NCBI GenBank assembly: GCA_002336915.1 | Contig: DDET01000012.1 | Coordinates: 1-27,112, forward strand | From: Bacteroidetes bacterium UBA1947 | Lineage (GTDB): Bacteria; Bacteroidota; Bacteroidia; Chitinophagales; Chitinophagaceae | Direction: 5' to 3' | DNA length: 27,112 nt | Shown: positions 14,689-23,035 of the stretch, in pieces | Layout: the number at the start of each line of letters is the position of its first letter | Numbering within the stretch: the stretch's first letter is position 1 | Notes under the pieces: model-generated | Told to the model about the DNA's origin: nothing | The model's input: the letters and a program-made list of their open reading frames with translations, nothing else | The model's database searches: none | Translations under genes and position numbers: made by a program

Positions 14689-15419
14689 TGCAGTATGGCC
14701 TGCAGCACTGCCAGCGATCTGATAGTGCCCAGGTGCTGTGTATGCTGGTGCAGGAACTCTATATACCAGTCCAGCAGGCGATAGCGCATAGCTGCATTCA
14801 TCTGTACCTTGCTTATACCCGTGTAGCCGTTCTCTTTCAGCAACTCGCCCAGTGCTTTTGCGTCTTCGTCATTAACATAAGGGCTTGTTGCCGGCGATTG
14901 TGATGTGAACCCGCCTTCCCGCAGGTTAAGATGTGGTGTCGCTGCACTGTAGTCGCCTCTCAGGGGATAACCCAGCAAGTTGCTGCACTGCACTATGAAC
15001 CAGAGCGGGAAGTTGGCTACCTCGTTCACGGGGAGTGTATCTAGCTGTACAAAATAATCAAAGCTGAATTCAAATAGCTCCGGCATAAGGGCATGCTCCG
15101 GCAATAATTTAAGAAGCAGCTCTGCCGAGAAAAGGGCGATGCTGTTCTTGATCACATCTTCGTGCAGTGAGTGGTATATATGTGCCGGCCTGAACTCGCG
15201 GATACGTTGCATTTTCTTCTGCGGGTTATGGTACACCGCAAGGTCCAGCATTGTGGATGGCTGCAGCAGCCCAGCATTGTGGCTTTTATTCTTTGCGCTC
15301 CTGATGCCCTGCACCATATAGCTTTGCACGCCGTATAGTTCTGTGAAGATGGTACTGATAAGACTGGTTTCGCCATACTTTACCGATCGTAATACAATAC
15401 CGCGTGTATTTTGCAGCAT
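14685..15419 (-). CDS. recO: DNA repair protein RecO
   Basis: RecO works with RecF and RecR to load RecA on SSB-coated single-stranded DNA during recombinational repair. At 244 aa it has the family's usual length. The N-terminal OB fold (about 1-80) shows the classic TRGIVLRSVKYGETSLISTIFTE...G followed by an RSAKNKSHNAGLLQP segment. The rest is the helical domain. The zinc-binding cysteines of some RecO proteins are absent; only one Cys is obvious (VQCSNLLG). It starts 4 bases after the porZ-like gene and is probably translated from the same mRNA. It converges on the methyltransferase gene with overlapping stop codons. Confidence 0.93.
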   Translation of the reverse strand: MLQNTRGIVLRSVKYGETSLISTIFTELYGVQSYMVQGIRSAKNKSHNAGLLQPSTMLDLAVYHNPQKKMQRIREFRPAHIYHSLHEDVIKNSIALFSAELLLKLLPEHALMPELFEFSFDYFVQLDTLPVNEVANFPLWFIVQCSNLLGYPLRGDYSAATPHLNLREGGFTSQSPATSPYVNDEDAKALGELLKENGYTGISKVQMNAAMRYRLLDWYIEFLHQHTQHLGTIRSLAVLQAILH

Positions 15420-15423
15420 GGCC

Positions 15424-17718
15424 CTAATTCAGAAAGACTATTTTGCCTACGTGCTTTTGTGAGCCGTCTTTATTGGTAATGAATACCAGGTACACGCCCG
15501 ATTGTGGTTTGCGCCCTTTATAGTCCAGGCCGTTCCATACTGCCTGCCCGCCCAGCGCCGTGGTGCGGTATATCAGTTGTCCCGATATATCGGTAATGCG
15601 TACATCCGCATTTTCTACTATGCCTTTTACAGCTATGGTCCCTGTATAGTTTGCGGGCACAGGATTAGGGAATGCCAGCAGGCTGTCATTGTTTTCGCCA
15701 CCCTGCGTGGCTGTGCTGCGGTAACTTACCAGGCCCTTGTCGGTGCCTACATACACATCGCCCGTTACCTGGTCGATGGCTATTGTCATTATGTTATTAG
15801 AAGGCAGTGGGCTGTTATCCACTGTAAAGCGGTAAATGATCTTCGATGCATCGGGCGACAATAGCCACACACCGTTCGTGGTGCCTATCCACTTCCTGTC
15901 TGCTCCGTCCACAGCTATTGTCTTTACAGATTCGCCCTGGAAAAGGTAGCCTGCAAACTGGTCGTATTGTACTATCCTTTGCTCTGCCTCACAATTACCG
16001 GCTATTACATCGCCCGGGCAGTTAATGATGCCGATGCCATTTGCAGTGCCCACCCATATCGATCCGCTTTTATCCTTTGTTACACAAAATGCCGATCCGC
16101 TGGGCAGGTTGCCGCTCCCTACTCCTGTGCCCAGGTTGCGATATGAATCGTCACCCCCTGTCTCAGGTGTACCATTGTAGTTATATACCATTACCCCACC
16201 ACCCAGCGGGCATACATACCATAGCTGGTCATTATCATCGGCTACTATTTTGCCCGCTGCATTAGGGTAAGGGCGCGATGCCGGTACTGCATATTTATAC
16301 CATGTGCCATCTGTTGTTTTTACGTTCAGCTCATGGTTGGCTCCAAACATCGTTACCCACAAGTTGCCCTTGCTGTCCGTTGTCATTCCGCCTGTTTGCC
16401 ATCTATTAGGGTCAAGTCCGTGTTCAAGGGGGCTGCCATCTTTTAGCTGTTGTGTGCTGCCATCCGGGTTTATTACAAGTACCCCGTCTATAATAGAGCC
16501 AACGTACGCCGTGCCTGTAGCCTGGTCTTTATATACAACCCCGAAATTGTGCATATTGCTTATGGGGGTATAGGTATAGCTGTTAAAATTGTTCCACTCC
16601 CCGTTCTTGAACTGCGAAAAACCTATTAAAGACGAGTTGATCGTAGGTAACAATCCCTCGCTAAAGCTGCCATTTGCTACATAAACCTCGTTATTATACG
16701 CGTATATGTCGGGCGACAAGGGTCCTGACGGTCCCTTCGGATTGTTAAACTCAAGTGCATCGCCCGAAACGCGCCTTTTCAGGCCATTGAAAGCATCCGC
16801 CACCCATGCTGCATTATCAGCCGTGCCGATGGTCTGCACCGGTTCACCGGGCACCTGGAATGAATCTGTCAACTGGTAGCTGGCATTAAGCTTATAAGAT
16901 ATGCCGTTGAACGCTGTTGGCCGGTAAACACTCAGCCATAGTTCGTTATTAACAGGATCTATATGGTTTATTTTTTTCGATGGAGTATTGTATACAGCCC
17001 TTAAAGTGTCGCTCTCCAATGCCAGCACAGTGCTGTCGTCAACGGCAAAAAGTTTGCCGCCGGCAGCCGCAACGCCGTTCAGGTGGTGCGTGCTGTCCAG
17101 CTGTGTCCATGCCGAGAAAGCCTGCAGGTTAGGTGCATTTTTATTCGCGCGGAACAGGCCTTTCCCTGTGGCAGCATAGAAATAATTGTCCAGCGAGGCC
17201 AGGCCGTTGATACCTATTGATTGGTTATTTTTTGTGAACTCGTATGTTTCCTTGATCTCTCTTTTCTCAATATTCACTACCACAATGCCTATCGTAGTGC
17301 TGATATAGGCTAGCCCGTTCTCGGTGTAAATGTGGTTAATGGTCTTGTCGCCTGCTACCGTTTTTATTTTGAGGTCGGGTATATTATAAAAAGTGTTGTT
17401 TTTAAAGATGTCTATATTACCGTTCTTGTAGGCCAGCACTGCATATCCCGTGCTCACATCATAGGCTACATACTTCATGTCCACGTCGCTCATCCCCTCC
17501 ACTTTGCTATACGTGTTCAGTTCCTGCGTTACGTAGTTGTAGGTATAAAAAGTAAGGTCTGTAGCTGCAAATACGGTAACACCGTCAGTAGCGACACTTA
17601 TGGCATTCGTATAGGGCATATGGGCACGCCAGTAGCCTATTGGTCGCTCTTGTGCCTGCGATGGGGCGATAGCGTAAAAGGATAAAATTAATATGGATAA
17701 AACCCTGCGTATATTCAT
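15424..17718 (-). CDS. porZ: T9SS-associated beta-propeller protein, PorZ-like, with C-terminal sorting domain
   Basis: The 764-aa secreted protein matches PorZ in length and layout. PorZ is a component of the type IX secretion surface attachment complex (with PorU, PorV and PorQ). A signal peptide (MNIRRVLSILILSFYAIAPSQA, then Q) is followed by two-component-regulator-type propeller repeats, starting IGYWRAHMPYTNAISVA with later motifs such as GNLWVTMFG, GSIWVGTANGIGI, RKWIGTTNGVWLL and DVYVGTDKGLVSY. A type A sorting domain of about 85 residues closes the chain (AFPNPVPANYTGTIAVKG ... VRITDISGQLIY ... SGVYLVFI). The start at 17718 is preferred because a promoter box at 17782-17789 touches the start of the longer frame (17784). 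Another propeller-type cargo protein is the alternative. Confidence 0.82.
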   Translation of the reverse strand: MNIRRVLSILILSFYAIAPSQAQERPIGYWRAHMPYTNAISVATDGVTVFAATDLTFYTYNYVTQELNTYSKVEGMSDVDMKYVAYDVSTGYAVLAYKNGNIDIFKNNTFYNIPDLKIKTVAGDKTINHIYTENGLAYISTTIGIVVVNIEKREIKETYEFTKNNQSIGINGLASLDNYFYAATGKGLFRANKNAPNLQAFSAWTQLDSTHHLNGVAAAGGKLFAVDDSTVLALESDTLRAVYNTPSKKINHIDPVNNELWLSVYRPTAFNGISYKLNASYQLTDSFQVPGEPVQTIGTADNAAWVADAFNGLKRRVSGDALEFNNPKGPSGPLSPDIYAYNNEVYVANGSFSEGLLPTINSSLIGFSQFKNGEWNNFNSYTYTPISNMHNFGVVYKDQATGTAYVGSIIDGVLVINPDGSTQQLKDGSPLEHGLDPNRWQTGGMTTDSKGNLWVTMFGANHELNVKTTDGTWYKYAVPASRPYPNAAGKIVADDNDQLWYVCPLGGGVMVYNYNGTPETGGDDSYRNLGTGVGSGNLPSGSAFCVTKDKSGSIWVGTANGIGIINCPGDVIAGNCEAEQRIVQYDQFAGYLFQGESVKTIAVDGADRKWIGTTNGVWLLSPDASKIIYRFTVDNSPLPSNNIMTIAIDQVTGDVYVGTDKGLVSYRSTATQGGENNDSLLAFPNPVPANYTGTIAVKGIVENADVRITDISGQLIYRTTALGGQAVWNGLDYKGRKPQSGVYLVFITNKDGSQKHVGKIVFLN

Positions 17719-17781
17719 CTGGATACTTTTGTCTTTTTTAGTGGTCAATGCCCTTTGCCGTGGCATGGTAGAGCATTGCTT

Positions 17782-17789
17782 CAAAGGTA
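17782..17789 (-). promoter_or_regulatory. -7 element for porZ-recO
   Basis: On the minus strand this reads TACCTTTG, a perfect TAnnTTTG, 63 bases before the chosen ATG at 17718. It argues against the upstream ATG at 17784. Confidence 0.45.
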
Positions 17790-17830
17790 CCGAAATTAAC
17801 GTTTTTTATGCCCCCAATATTGCCCCGGGC

Positions 17831-18346
17831 CTAATCTTCAGGCCTATTTTTGGCGCTTGCATTATCGGCAGCATATTGTTCGGGGCTGGTAAAGTCCAGT
17901 TCTGCGTCCCAGGTATTGCCATTTTCCCATGCTGTGAGCACAAAATGCACCTTGCTGGCATGCCAATAGTAGCTTACCATCTTTTCGTCATCGTCCATTG
18001 TGCTTTCTTTGCCATAGGCCATCCCTATTATGTTCCGGTAGCCTCTTACGCCGCTTTTGCCCATAAGGCCTTTAACCCGTATATATACGCCCGATAGCCT
18101 GTCCAGGCTGTCAAATCTTAAATAAAGCTTGCTGATGCCCGAGCCGAAAGCTGCCTTCGCATTTGTCCCCAGGTAGCGATAGCTCCCGTTTTTCGATAGT
18201 TTCAGGTCATTTTCCCATTTACTCTTCGGCTTTCCGAACTTAAACTCTTTAAAGCCATTGGCTTTGTCCAGCTTTTCAAGCGATTGGGCATTCAGGAAAA
18301 CAGAGGAGGTAAGGAGCAATGTGGTAACGAGAAAACGGTATAGCAT
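17831..18346 (-). CDS. Secreted hypothetical protein
   Basis: The 171-aa protein has a clear signal peptide (MLYRFLVTTLLLTSSVFLNA, then Q) and a mature region of about 150 residues. It has no cysteines in the mature part, a basic N-terminal half (FKEFKFGKPKSKWENDLKL) and an acidic C-terminus. The pattern of a short 'F(K)FG' motif followed by beta-rich segments recalls small periplasmic proteins of Bacteroidota, but I cannot name a family. It lies 42 bases after the K+ channel gene on the same strand and 112 bases before the porZ start. A weak promoter box (TATCTTTA on the minus strand, near 18366-18373) suggests separate transcription. Confidence 0.75.
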   Translation of the reverse strand: MLYRFLVTTLLLTSSVFLNAQSLEKLDKANGFKEFKFGKPKSKWENDLKLSKNGSYRYLGTNAKAAFGSGISKLYLRFDSLDRLSGVYIRVKGLMGKSGVRGYRNIIGMAYGKESTMDDDEKMVSYYWHASKVHFVLTAWENGNTWDAELDFTSPEQYAADNASAKNRPED

Positions 18347-18388
18347 GCGTGGTATATTACTGCAATAAAGATAGCATAAGTTCCTTTA

Positions 18389-19126
18389 CTACTCGTCCTC
18401 GTGGTGCATGGTTTCCACCTTCGAGCTGAAGAAGTTGAGGAAGAGCACAATGAACGATATGATCATGACCGCGTGTATGCAAACGATGATCTTGCCCAGG
18501 TCGCCATGCGGGTGCAGGTCGCCATACCCTACCGTAGTAGAGGTCACTATGCTGAAATACATATAGTCTATTACTGATGTCACCTTGTCGCCCAGTAGCC
18601 CCAGCCCTGCATATATCACCGCGAAGGACATAGATATCTCGATGTAATTGAATGACAGCATCAATATATTACGGCGGTAAGAGCGGGGTTTCACGAAAAT
18701 ATCACTTACAAATATCAGCGATGCCACATAACACAATGTCTCCAGCAGCAGGTAGACAGAGATGAACACCACGCCCAAATGTTTGTACAGGCCGCCAAAC
18801 AGGAAAATAAAAGGCAGGATGGTCTTGAATACTACGTAAAACTCGATAGCCACATTGCGCACTATCACACCGTGCTTGCCAAATATGTTCCGCACATGCA
18901 GCCCGGGGAAAATGAATTGTATCGCCACAAGAAATAATCTCAGCACCTTTTCCAGTCCTATATCATTGTGCTTCTTATTGTTCCATATATAGTTCAGGTC
19001 GCGCTTATAGTTTTTATAAGCAGATGTTTTGATAGCATGGTTATATTCCGGTTTGCCTAAAAATAATTTGTACAGGATATGCTTCATGATAACTGGCTCT
19101 GGCAAACGAAAAGTAGCAATATTCAT
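18389..19126 (-). CDS. Two-pore-domain-like potassium channel (Ion_trans_2)
   Basis: This is an inner-membrane K+ channel of up to 245 aa. The selectivity filter TTVGYGD (about residues 197-203) lies between the pore helix (IDYMYFSIVTST) and a last membrane helix (IVCIHAVMIISFIVLFLNFF). Preceding hydrophobic segments lie near 62-76, 91-112, 117-140 and 160-178, so there are more spans than in a minimal 2-TM channel. There is no RCK domain; the chain ends in an acidic tail (METMHHEDE-like). An internal ATG at 19087 (MKHILYK) is an alternative start and leaves room for a promoter-like TACTTTTC between the two ATGs. The exact start is therefore uncertain. Confidence 0.88.
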   Translation of the reverse strand: MNIATFRLPEPVIMKHILYKLFLGKPEYNHAIKTSAYKNYKRDLNYIWNNKKHNDIGLEKVLRLFLVAIQFIFPGLHVRNIFGKHGVIVRNVAIEFYVVFKTILPFIFLFGGLYKHLGVVFISVYLLLETLCYVASLIFVSDIFVKPRSYRRNILMLSFNYIEISMSFAVIYAGLGLLGDKVTSVIDYMYFSIVTSTTVGYGDLHPHGDLGKIIVCIHAVMIISFIVLFLNFFSSKVETMHHEDE

Positions 19127-19160
19127 ACGTATCTCAAAGTGCCCGGGCGCTTTGCATGAA

Positions 19161-19187
19161 AAAGCCCGGGCATATATTGCCCGGGCT
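19161..19187 (-). terminator. Rho-independent terminator of the small lipoprotein gene
   Basis: A perfect 10-bp stem, AGCCCGGGCA/TGCCCGGGCT (19163-19172 and 19178-19187), has a TATAT loop. On the minus strand it is followed by TTTTTC. It lies just after the stop of the gene at 19208 and before the K+ channel. Confidence 0.8.
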
Positions 19188-19207
19188 CTTGAAACAGACG
19201 ATTGATT

Positions 19208-19495
19208 TTATTGAAGCACACAAGTGCCTGAAAAGAATTGAGACATCCATTTGGACTCCAGTTTTCCACAATCCACTTTTGCTTCGTCACGATACCTGCT
19301 CGTTAGCGTGGTTGATTCTTCTTTGTTGGGTTGACCTTCGCTCGGTCCACCTGAAGCCGGGATGTAGGTGCACTTACAGGTGAATTGTTGTTCTGCCGGC
19401 TCCGGGGTAGGGTCCGGGTCCTCCGTTTTACAGGTAGCCGAAATAAGGATCATTGATAGTGCCACACAGGCAAGGATAGGTAATGCTTTTTTCAT
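19208..19495 (-). CDS. Small Cys-containing secreted protein / putative lipoprotein
   Basis: The 95-aa precursor has a signal peptide ending SMILISATC. Cys22 could be lipidated, but Thr at -1 is unusual for a lipobox, so plain secretion is also possible. The mature part starts with an acidic/Pro linker (KTEDPDPTPEPAEQQ) and contains four further cysteines (positions 40, 42, 76, 92), enough for two disulfides. I recognise no family. It has its own promoter (19527-19534) and terminator (19161-19187), making a compact single-gene unit. Confidence 0.78.
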   Translation of the reverse strand: MKKALPILACVALSMILISATCKTEDPDPTPEPAEQQFTCKCTYIPASGGPSEGQPNKEESTTLTSRYRDEAKVDCGKLESKWMSQFFSGTCVLQ

Positions 19496-19526
19496 AACAT
19501 CTTATTTTTTAGAGTTTAAAATCAGG

Positions 19527-19534
19527 CAAATATA
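19527..19534 (-). promoter_or_regulatory. -7 element for the small Cys-containing gene
   Basis: On the minus strand this reads TATATTTG, a perfect TAnnTTTG, 31 bases before the ATG at 19495. A perfect 12-bp palindrome, ATGAGCGCTCAT (19551-19562), lies 16 bases upstream of it and could be an operator. Confidence 0.5.
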
Positions 19535-19655
19535 AAATATTAAGATAAATATGAGCGCTCATCCCACATTTTTTTCATAACTGTGCATTTTGCAGCATCA
19601 CTGGGAGGAATTAGGGCATTTACTACTACTGGCTTTATCTTAACTTAGCCCCGTC

Positions 19656-22499
19656 ATGGCCGAAAAGAAACTTTTTTTACTAGATGCAATGGCGCTCATA
19701 TACCGCGCCTATTATGCACTCATCCGCAGCCCGCGCATTACCAGCACGGGCCGCAATACCAATGCACAATTCGGGTTTACCACAACCCTGCTCGATTTGA
19801 TTAATAAGGAGAAGCCCACGCACCTGGCAGTGGTTTTTGATACCGCAGCACCCACCGAAAGGCATACCGATTTCGAGGCATACAAGGCCAACCGCCAGGA
19901 AGCCCCGGAAGATATCGTATCCTCATTACCCGACATCAAGCGCATCATAAAGGGCTTTAACCTGCCTTGCATGGAGCTGGACGGTTTTGAGGCTGATGAC
20001 CTTGTGGCTACGCTTGCCATAGAGGCTGCCGACCTTGGTTACACCGTTTACATGGTGACACCCGATAAGGACTATGGCCAGGTAGTGCGCGACAATATAT
20101 TTATCTACAAACCCGCCTACCAGGGAGGCGAGCACGAGATAATGGGCCCGGCCGAAGTATGCGCCAAATGGGGCATCAAGCGCGTCGACCAGGTGATAGA
20201 CATTCTTGGCCTCATGGGCGATTCTGTGGACAACATACCCGGCATACCCGGCGTAGGTGAAAAGACCGCCGCAAAGCTGCTGGCAGAGTATGACAACATC
20301 GAGAACATACTGGAGAACGCCGATAAGATAAAAGGGGCCCTTGGTGAGAAGATACGCAACGGTAAAGAGCTGGCTATCATGTCTAAAAAGCTGGCAACTA
20401 TTATTACCAATGTACCCGTTGCCTTCCACGAAGAAGACTTCAGGGTGAAGGAGCTGGATAAGGAAAAGCTCGCAGAGATATTCGCAGAGCTGGAGTTCAA
20501 AGCACTGGGTAAGCGCATACTGGGTGATGGCTTTAATGTGAACGAAAAAGTAGCCGGCCCCGTCTCTACCGATCTGTTTGGCAATGTCATCAAACAAAAG
20601 TCCTCGCAGGCCACAACTACGGTTGCTGATGCTGCGGCCGATGCGGTAACCGGAAAGGCAGAAGAGATGCCCTCGAACCTGAAGCGTGCAACGGAGGTGC
20701 CACACACTTATCATTTAGTGAATGACGATGAAGCCGTAAAAAAGTTAGTAGCAGATATGCTGCAACAAAAAGAAATAGCCTTCGATACCGAGACCACTAA
20801 CCTCGATGCCAACCTTGCCGATATAGTGGGTATGAGCTTTAGCTGGAAGCAGGGTGACGCATACTACGTCAACGTACCTGCTGAGCGTGGGGCTGCGCTG
20901 GCATTGCTGGAGCAGTTCAGGCCGCTGTTTGAGAAAGAGGATATACTATGGCTGGGGCAAAACATTAAGTATGATATGATCATGCTGAAGTGGATGGGTT
21001 TTGAGCTGAAAGGCAAGGTCTATGATACCATGGTGGCCCACTATGTGATAGAGGCCGATGGCAAGCACAGCATGGATATGCTAAGCGCCAAGTACCTTGC
21101 ATACGAGCCCATATCCATCGAGACGCTGATAGGCAAGAAGGGAAAAGGCCAGTTGAACATGCGCGATGTACCGCTCGAAGACATCAAGGAATACGCTGCC
21201 GAAGATGCGGATGTAACACTGCAGCTCAAGCACGTTTTTGAACCGCTGGTGGAGCAGATGGAAGTACGCCGCGTGCTCGACGAAGTAGAGAACCCCCTGG
21301 TGCCCGTACTTGTGGAAGTAGAGACCGAAGGTGTGCGCATAGACGTCAACTTCCTGAACGAATATTCTAAGATTCTGGAGCAGGATATAAAGCAGGCCGA
21401 AGAGAATGTGTACCGCCATGCGGGCGTCAACTTTAATCTCGGCTCACCTAAGCAACTGGGCGAAGTATTGTTCGACATCATGAAGCTGGACCCGGGGGCT
21501 AAGAAGACTAAGACAGGCCAGTACGCCACGGGAGAGGACGTGCTGCAAAAGCTGCGCAACAAGCACCAGGTGGTGGATGACATATTGGTATACCGTGAGC
21601 TCACAAAGCTCAAGAGCACCTATGTCGATTCACTGCCACTGCTGATCAATCCCCGCACGGGCAGGGTGCATACCAGCTACAACCAGACCATAGCGGTCAC
21701 CGGGCGCCTCAGCAGTACCAACCCTAACCTGCAGAACATCCCCATCCGCACCGACCGTGGCCGCGAGATAAGGAAGGCATTCATTCCCCGCGATGATAAG
21801 CACCTCCTGGTCTCTGCCGACTATTCGCAGATAGAGCTGCGCATAGTTGCTGCCATCAGCGGCGATGAAGAGATGATCCGCGCCTTCACAGAGAACAAAG
21901 ACATACATACCGCAACAGCAGCCAAAGTATATGGCGTACCCGAGCTGGACGTAACACCACAGATGCGCCGTGCCGCAAAGGCCGTCAACTTCGGTATCAT
22001 ATACGGCCAGTCTGCTTTTGGCCTGGCTGAGAATTTAAGCATCAGCCGCACGGAAGCGAAGACTATTATTGACAATTACTTCACGCAGTACCCCTCCATC
22101 AAAAAGTACATGGATACCTCCATCAACTTTGCGAAGGAGTTCAGTTATGTCCAAACGCTCTTAGGCCGCAAGCGCTACCTGCGCGACATACATTCTGCTA
22201 ACCAGACCGTGCGCGGCTATGCAGAGCGCAACGCCATCAATATGCCCATACAAGGCACTGCTGCTGATATGATAAAGCTGGCCATGATCAAAGTGCAGGC
22301 CGCCATTAAAAAGAGCGGACTGAAGTCTAAGATGATATTGCAGGTGCATGATGAATTGGTATTTGATGTGCCCGAAGAGGAACTAAGCGAAGTACAGCAA
22401 CTCATAAAAGAGAACATGGAAAGCGCTATGGAGCTACCTCACGGTGTGCCCATCAATGCTGAAACAGGCTCAGGCCGTAACTGGCTTGAGGCGCATTAA
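19656..22499 (+). CDS. polA: DNA polymerase I
   Basis: The 947-aa enzyme has three modules. The 5'-3' flap nuclease (about 1-300) shows LFLLDAMALIYRAYYAL, DGFEADDLVATLA, VTPDKDYGQ and the helix-hairpin GIPGVGEKTAAKLL. The 3'-5' proofreading domain (about 350-540) has all three exo motifs: D377-T-E379, N436...D440 and Y513-xxx-D517, so proofreading is predicted active, unlike the degenerate domain of Taq-type enzymes. The polymerase domain (about 545-947) has motif A DYSQIELR (from D722), motif B RRAAKAVNFGIIYGQ and motif C VHDE (897-900). It fills gaps and removes primers in replication and excision repair. It is monocistronic and convergent with the GNAT gene. Confidence 0.97.
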   Translation: MAEKKLFLLDAMALIYRAYYALIRSPRITSTGRNTNAQFGFTTTLLDLINKEKPTHLAVVFDTAAPTERHTDFEAYKANRQEAPEDIVSSLPDIKRIIKGFNLPCMELDGFEADDLVATLAIEAADLGYTVYMVTPDKDYGQVVRDNIFIYKPAYQGGEHEIMGPAEVCAKWGIKRVDQVIDILGLMGDSVDNIPGIPGVGEKTAAKLLAEYDNIENILENADKIKGALGEKIRNGKELAIMSKKLATIITNVPVAFHEEDFRVKELDKEKLAEIFAELEFKALGKRILGDGFNVNEKVAGPVSTDLFGNVIKQKSSQATTTVADAAADAVTGKAEEMPSNLKRATEVPHTYHLVNDDEAVKKLVADMLQQKEIAFDTETTNLDANLADIVGMSFSWKQGDAYYVNVPAERGAALALLEQFRPLFEKEDILWLGQNIKYDMIMLKWMGFELKGKVYDTMVAHYVIEADGKHSMDMLSAKYLAYEPISIETLIGKKGKGQLNMRDVPLEDIKEYAAEDADVTLQLKHVFEPLVEQMEVRRVLDEVENPLVPVLVEVETEGVRIDVNFLNEYSKILEQDIKQAEENVYRHAGVNFNLGSPKQLGEVLFDIMKLDPGAKKTKTGQYATGEDVLQKLRNKHQVVDDILVYRELTKLKSTYVDSLPLLINPRTGRVHTSYNQTIAVTGRLSSTNPNLQNIPIRTDRGREIRKAFIPRDDKHLLVSADYSQIELRIVAAISGDEEMIRAFTENKDIHTATAAKVYGVPELDVTPQMRRAAKAVNFGIIYGQSAFGLAENLSISRTEAKTIIDNYFTQYPSIKKYMDTSINFAKEFSYVQTLLGRKRYLRDIHSANQTVRGYAERNAINMPIQGTAADMIKLAMIKVQAAIKKSGLKSKMILQVHDELVFDVPEEELSEVQQLIKENMESAMELPHGVPINAETGSGRNWLEAH

Positions 22500-22584
22500 A
22501 AACCCCTCTGCCCCTGACGGGGGCTACTATCGCGAATGGGGAAGTCCCTTTAGGCCCGCCCGGATGACTCGGTCGGACGGGGAT
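22500..22584. terminator. Convergent 3' region with GC-rich hairpins
   Basis: Between the two convergent stop codons lie GCCCC-TGAC-GGGGGC (about 22510-22525), a GAAGTCCC motif reminiscent of the dispersed element at 9310, and outer arms AAACCCCT/TTAGGGTTT that could pair across the whole gap. It is probably a bidirectional transcription end; no clear U-tract is seen. Confidence 0.35.
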
Positions 22585-23031
22585 TTAGGGTTTTAGTGTT
22601 TTTTCCATCACCACATGTGGTATGCCTACTTCGGTGAATTTTTCACCGGGCAGGGTAGTGTAGCCTAGTTTTTTATAAAAGCCTTCGGCAATGTCGCGGG
22701 CGTGGAGGATGATGCGTGTGTAGTTTCTGTGCCGCGCCATTTCTTCGGCATGCTGTACCAGCAGGCGGCCTATATTCTTCCCTTGCATAGCAGGTGTCAC
22801 GGCCATCTGGCGCAGCTTTATCGTTTCATTATCTTTGGGCTGCAGCATTACGCAGCCTATTACATTACCATCCTGCATGGCCGCCAGTATGGTGTCTGTT
22901 TCATCGGCGCTGAGGTCTTCATTTTCCAGCGAGAGGCCAAGGGGTTTGCGCAATACTTCCTCGCGCAGGTCGTATACGCCGCCATATTCAGGCTCGGTGA
23001 TGAAGATCTCTTTTACGATTACCTCGCTCAT
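22585..23031 (-). CDS. GNAT-family N-acetyltransferase
   Basis: A 148-aa acetyl-CoA-dependent N-acetyltransferase. The GNAT motif A region is LRQMAVTPAMQGKNIGRLLVQHAEEMA (about residues 72-98), with the pyrophosphate-binding loop QGKNIG. Motif B includes YTRIILHARDIAEGFYKKLGY. The opening PEYGGVYDLREEVLRKPLG and overall length resemble the ElaA-like subgroup. The acceptor substrate is unknown. The gene starts 4 bases after the stop of the VWA gene and is likely co-transcribed with it, though a functional tie is not evident. Confidence 0.92.
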   Translation of the reverse strand: MSEVIVKEIFITEPEYGGVYDLREEVLRKPLGLSLENEDLSADETDTILAAMQDGNVIGCVMLQPKDNETIKLRQMAVTPAMQGKNIGRLLVQHAEEMARHRNYTRIILHARDIAEGFYKKLGYTTLPGEKFTEVGIPHVVMEKTLKP

Positions 23032-23035
23032 ATAC

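Noticed and set aside
19926..20714. Long open frames (262 and 196 aa) on the minus strand opposite polA
   Set aside because: They lie wholly inside polA, whose motifs fix the coding frame; the translated products are low-complexity Ser or Cys/Tyr-rich shadows.
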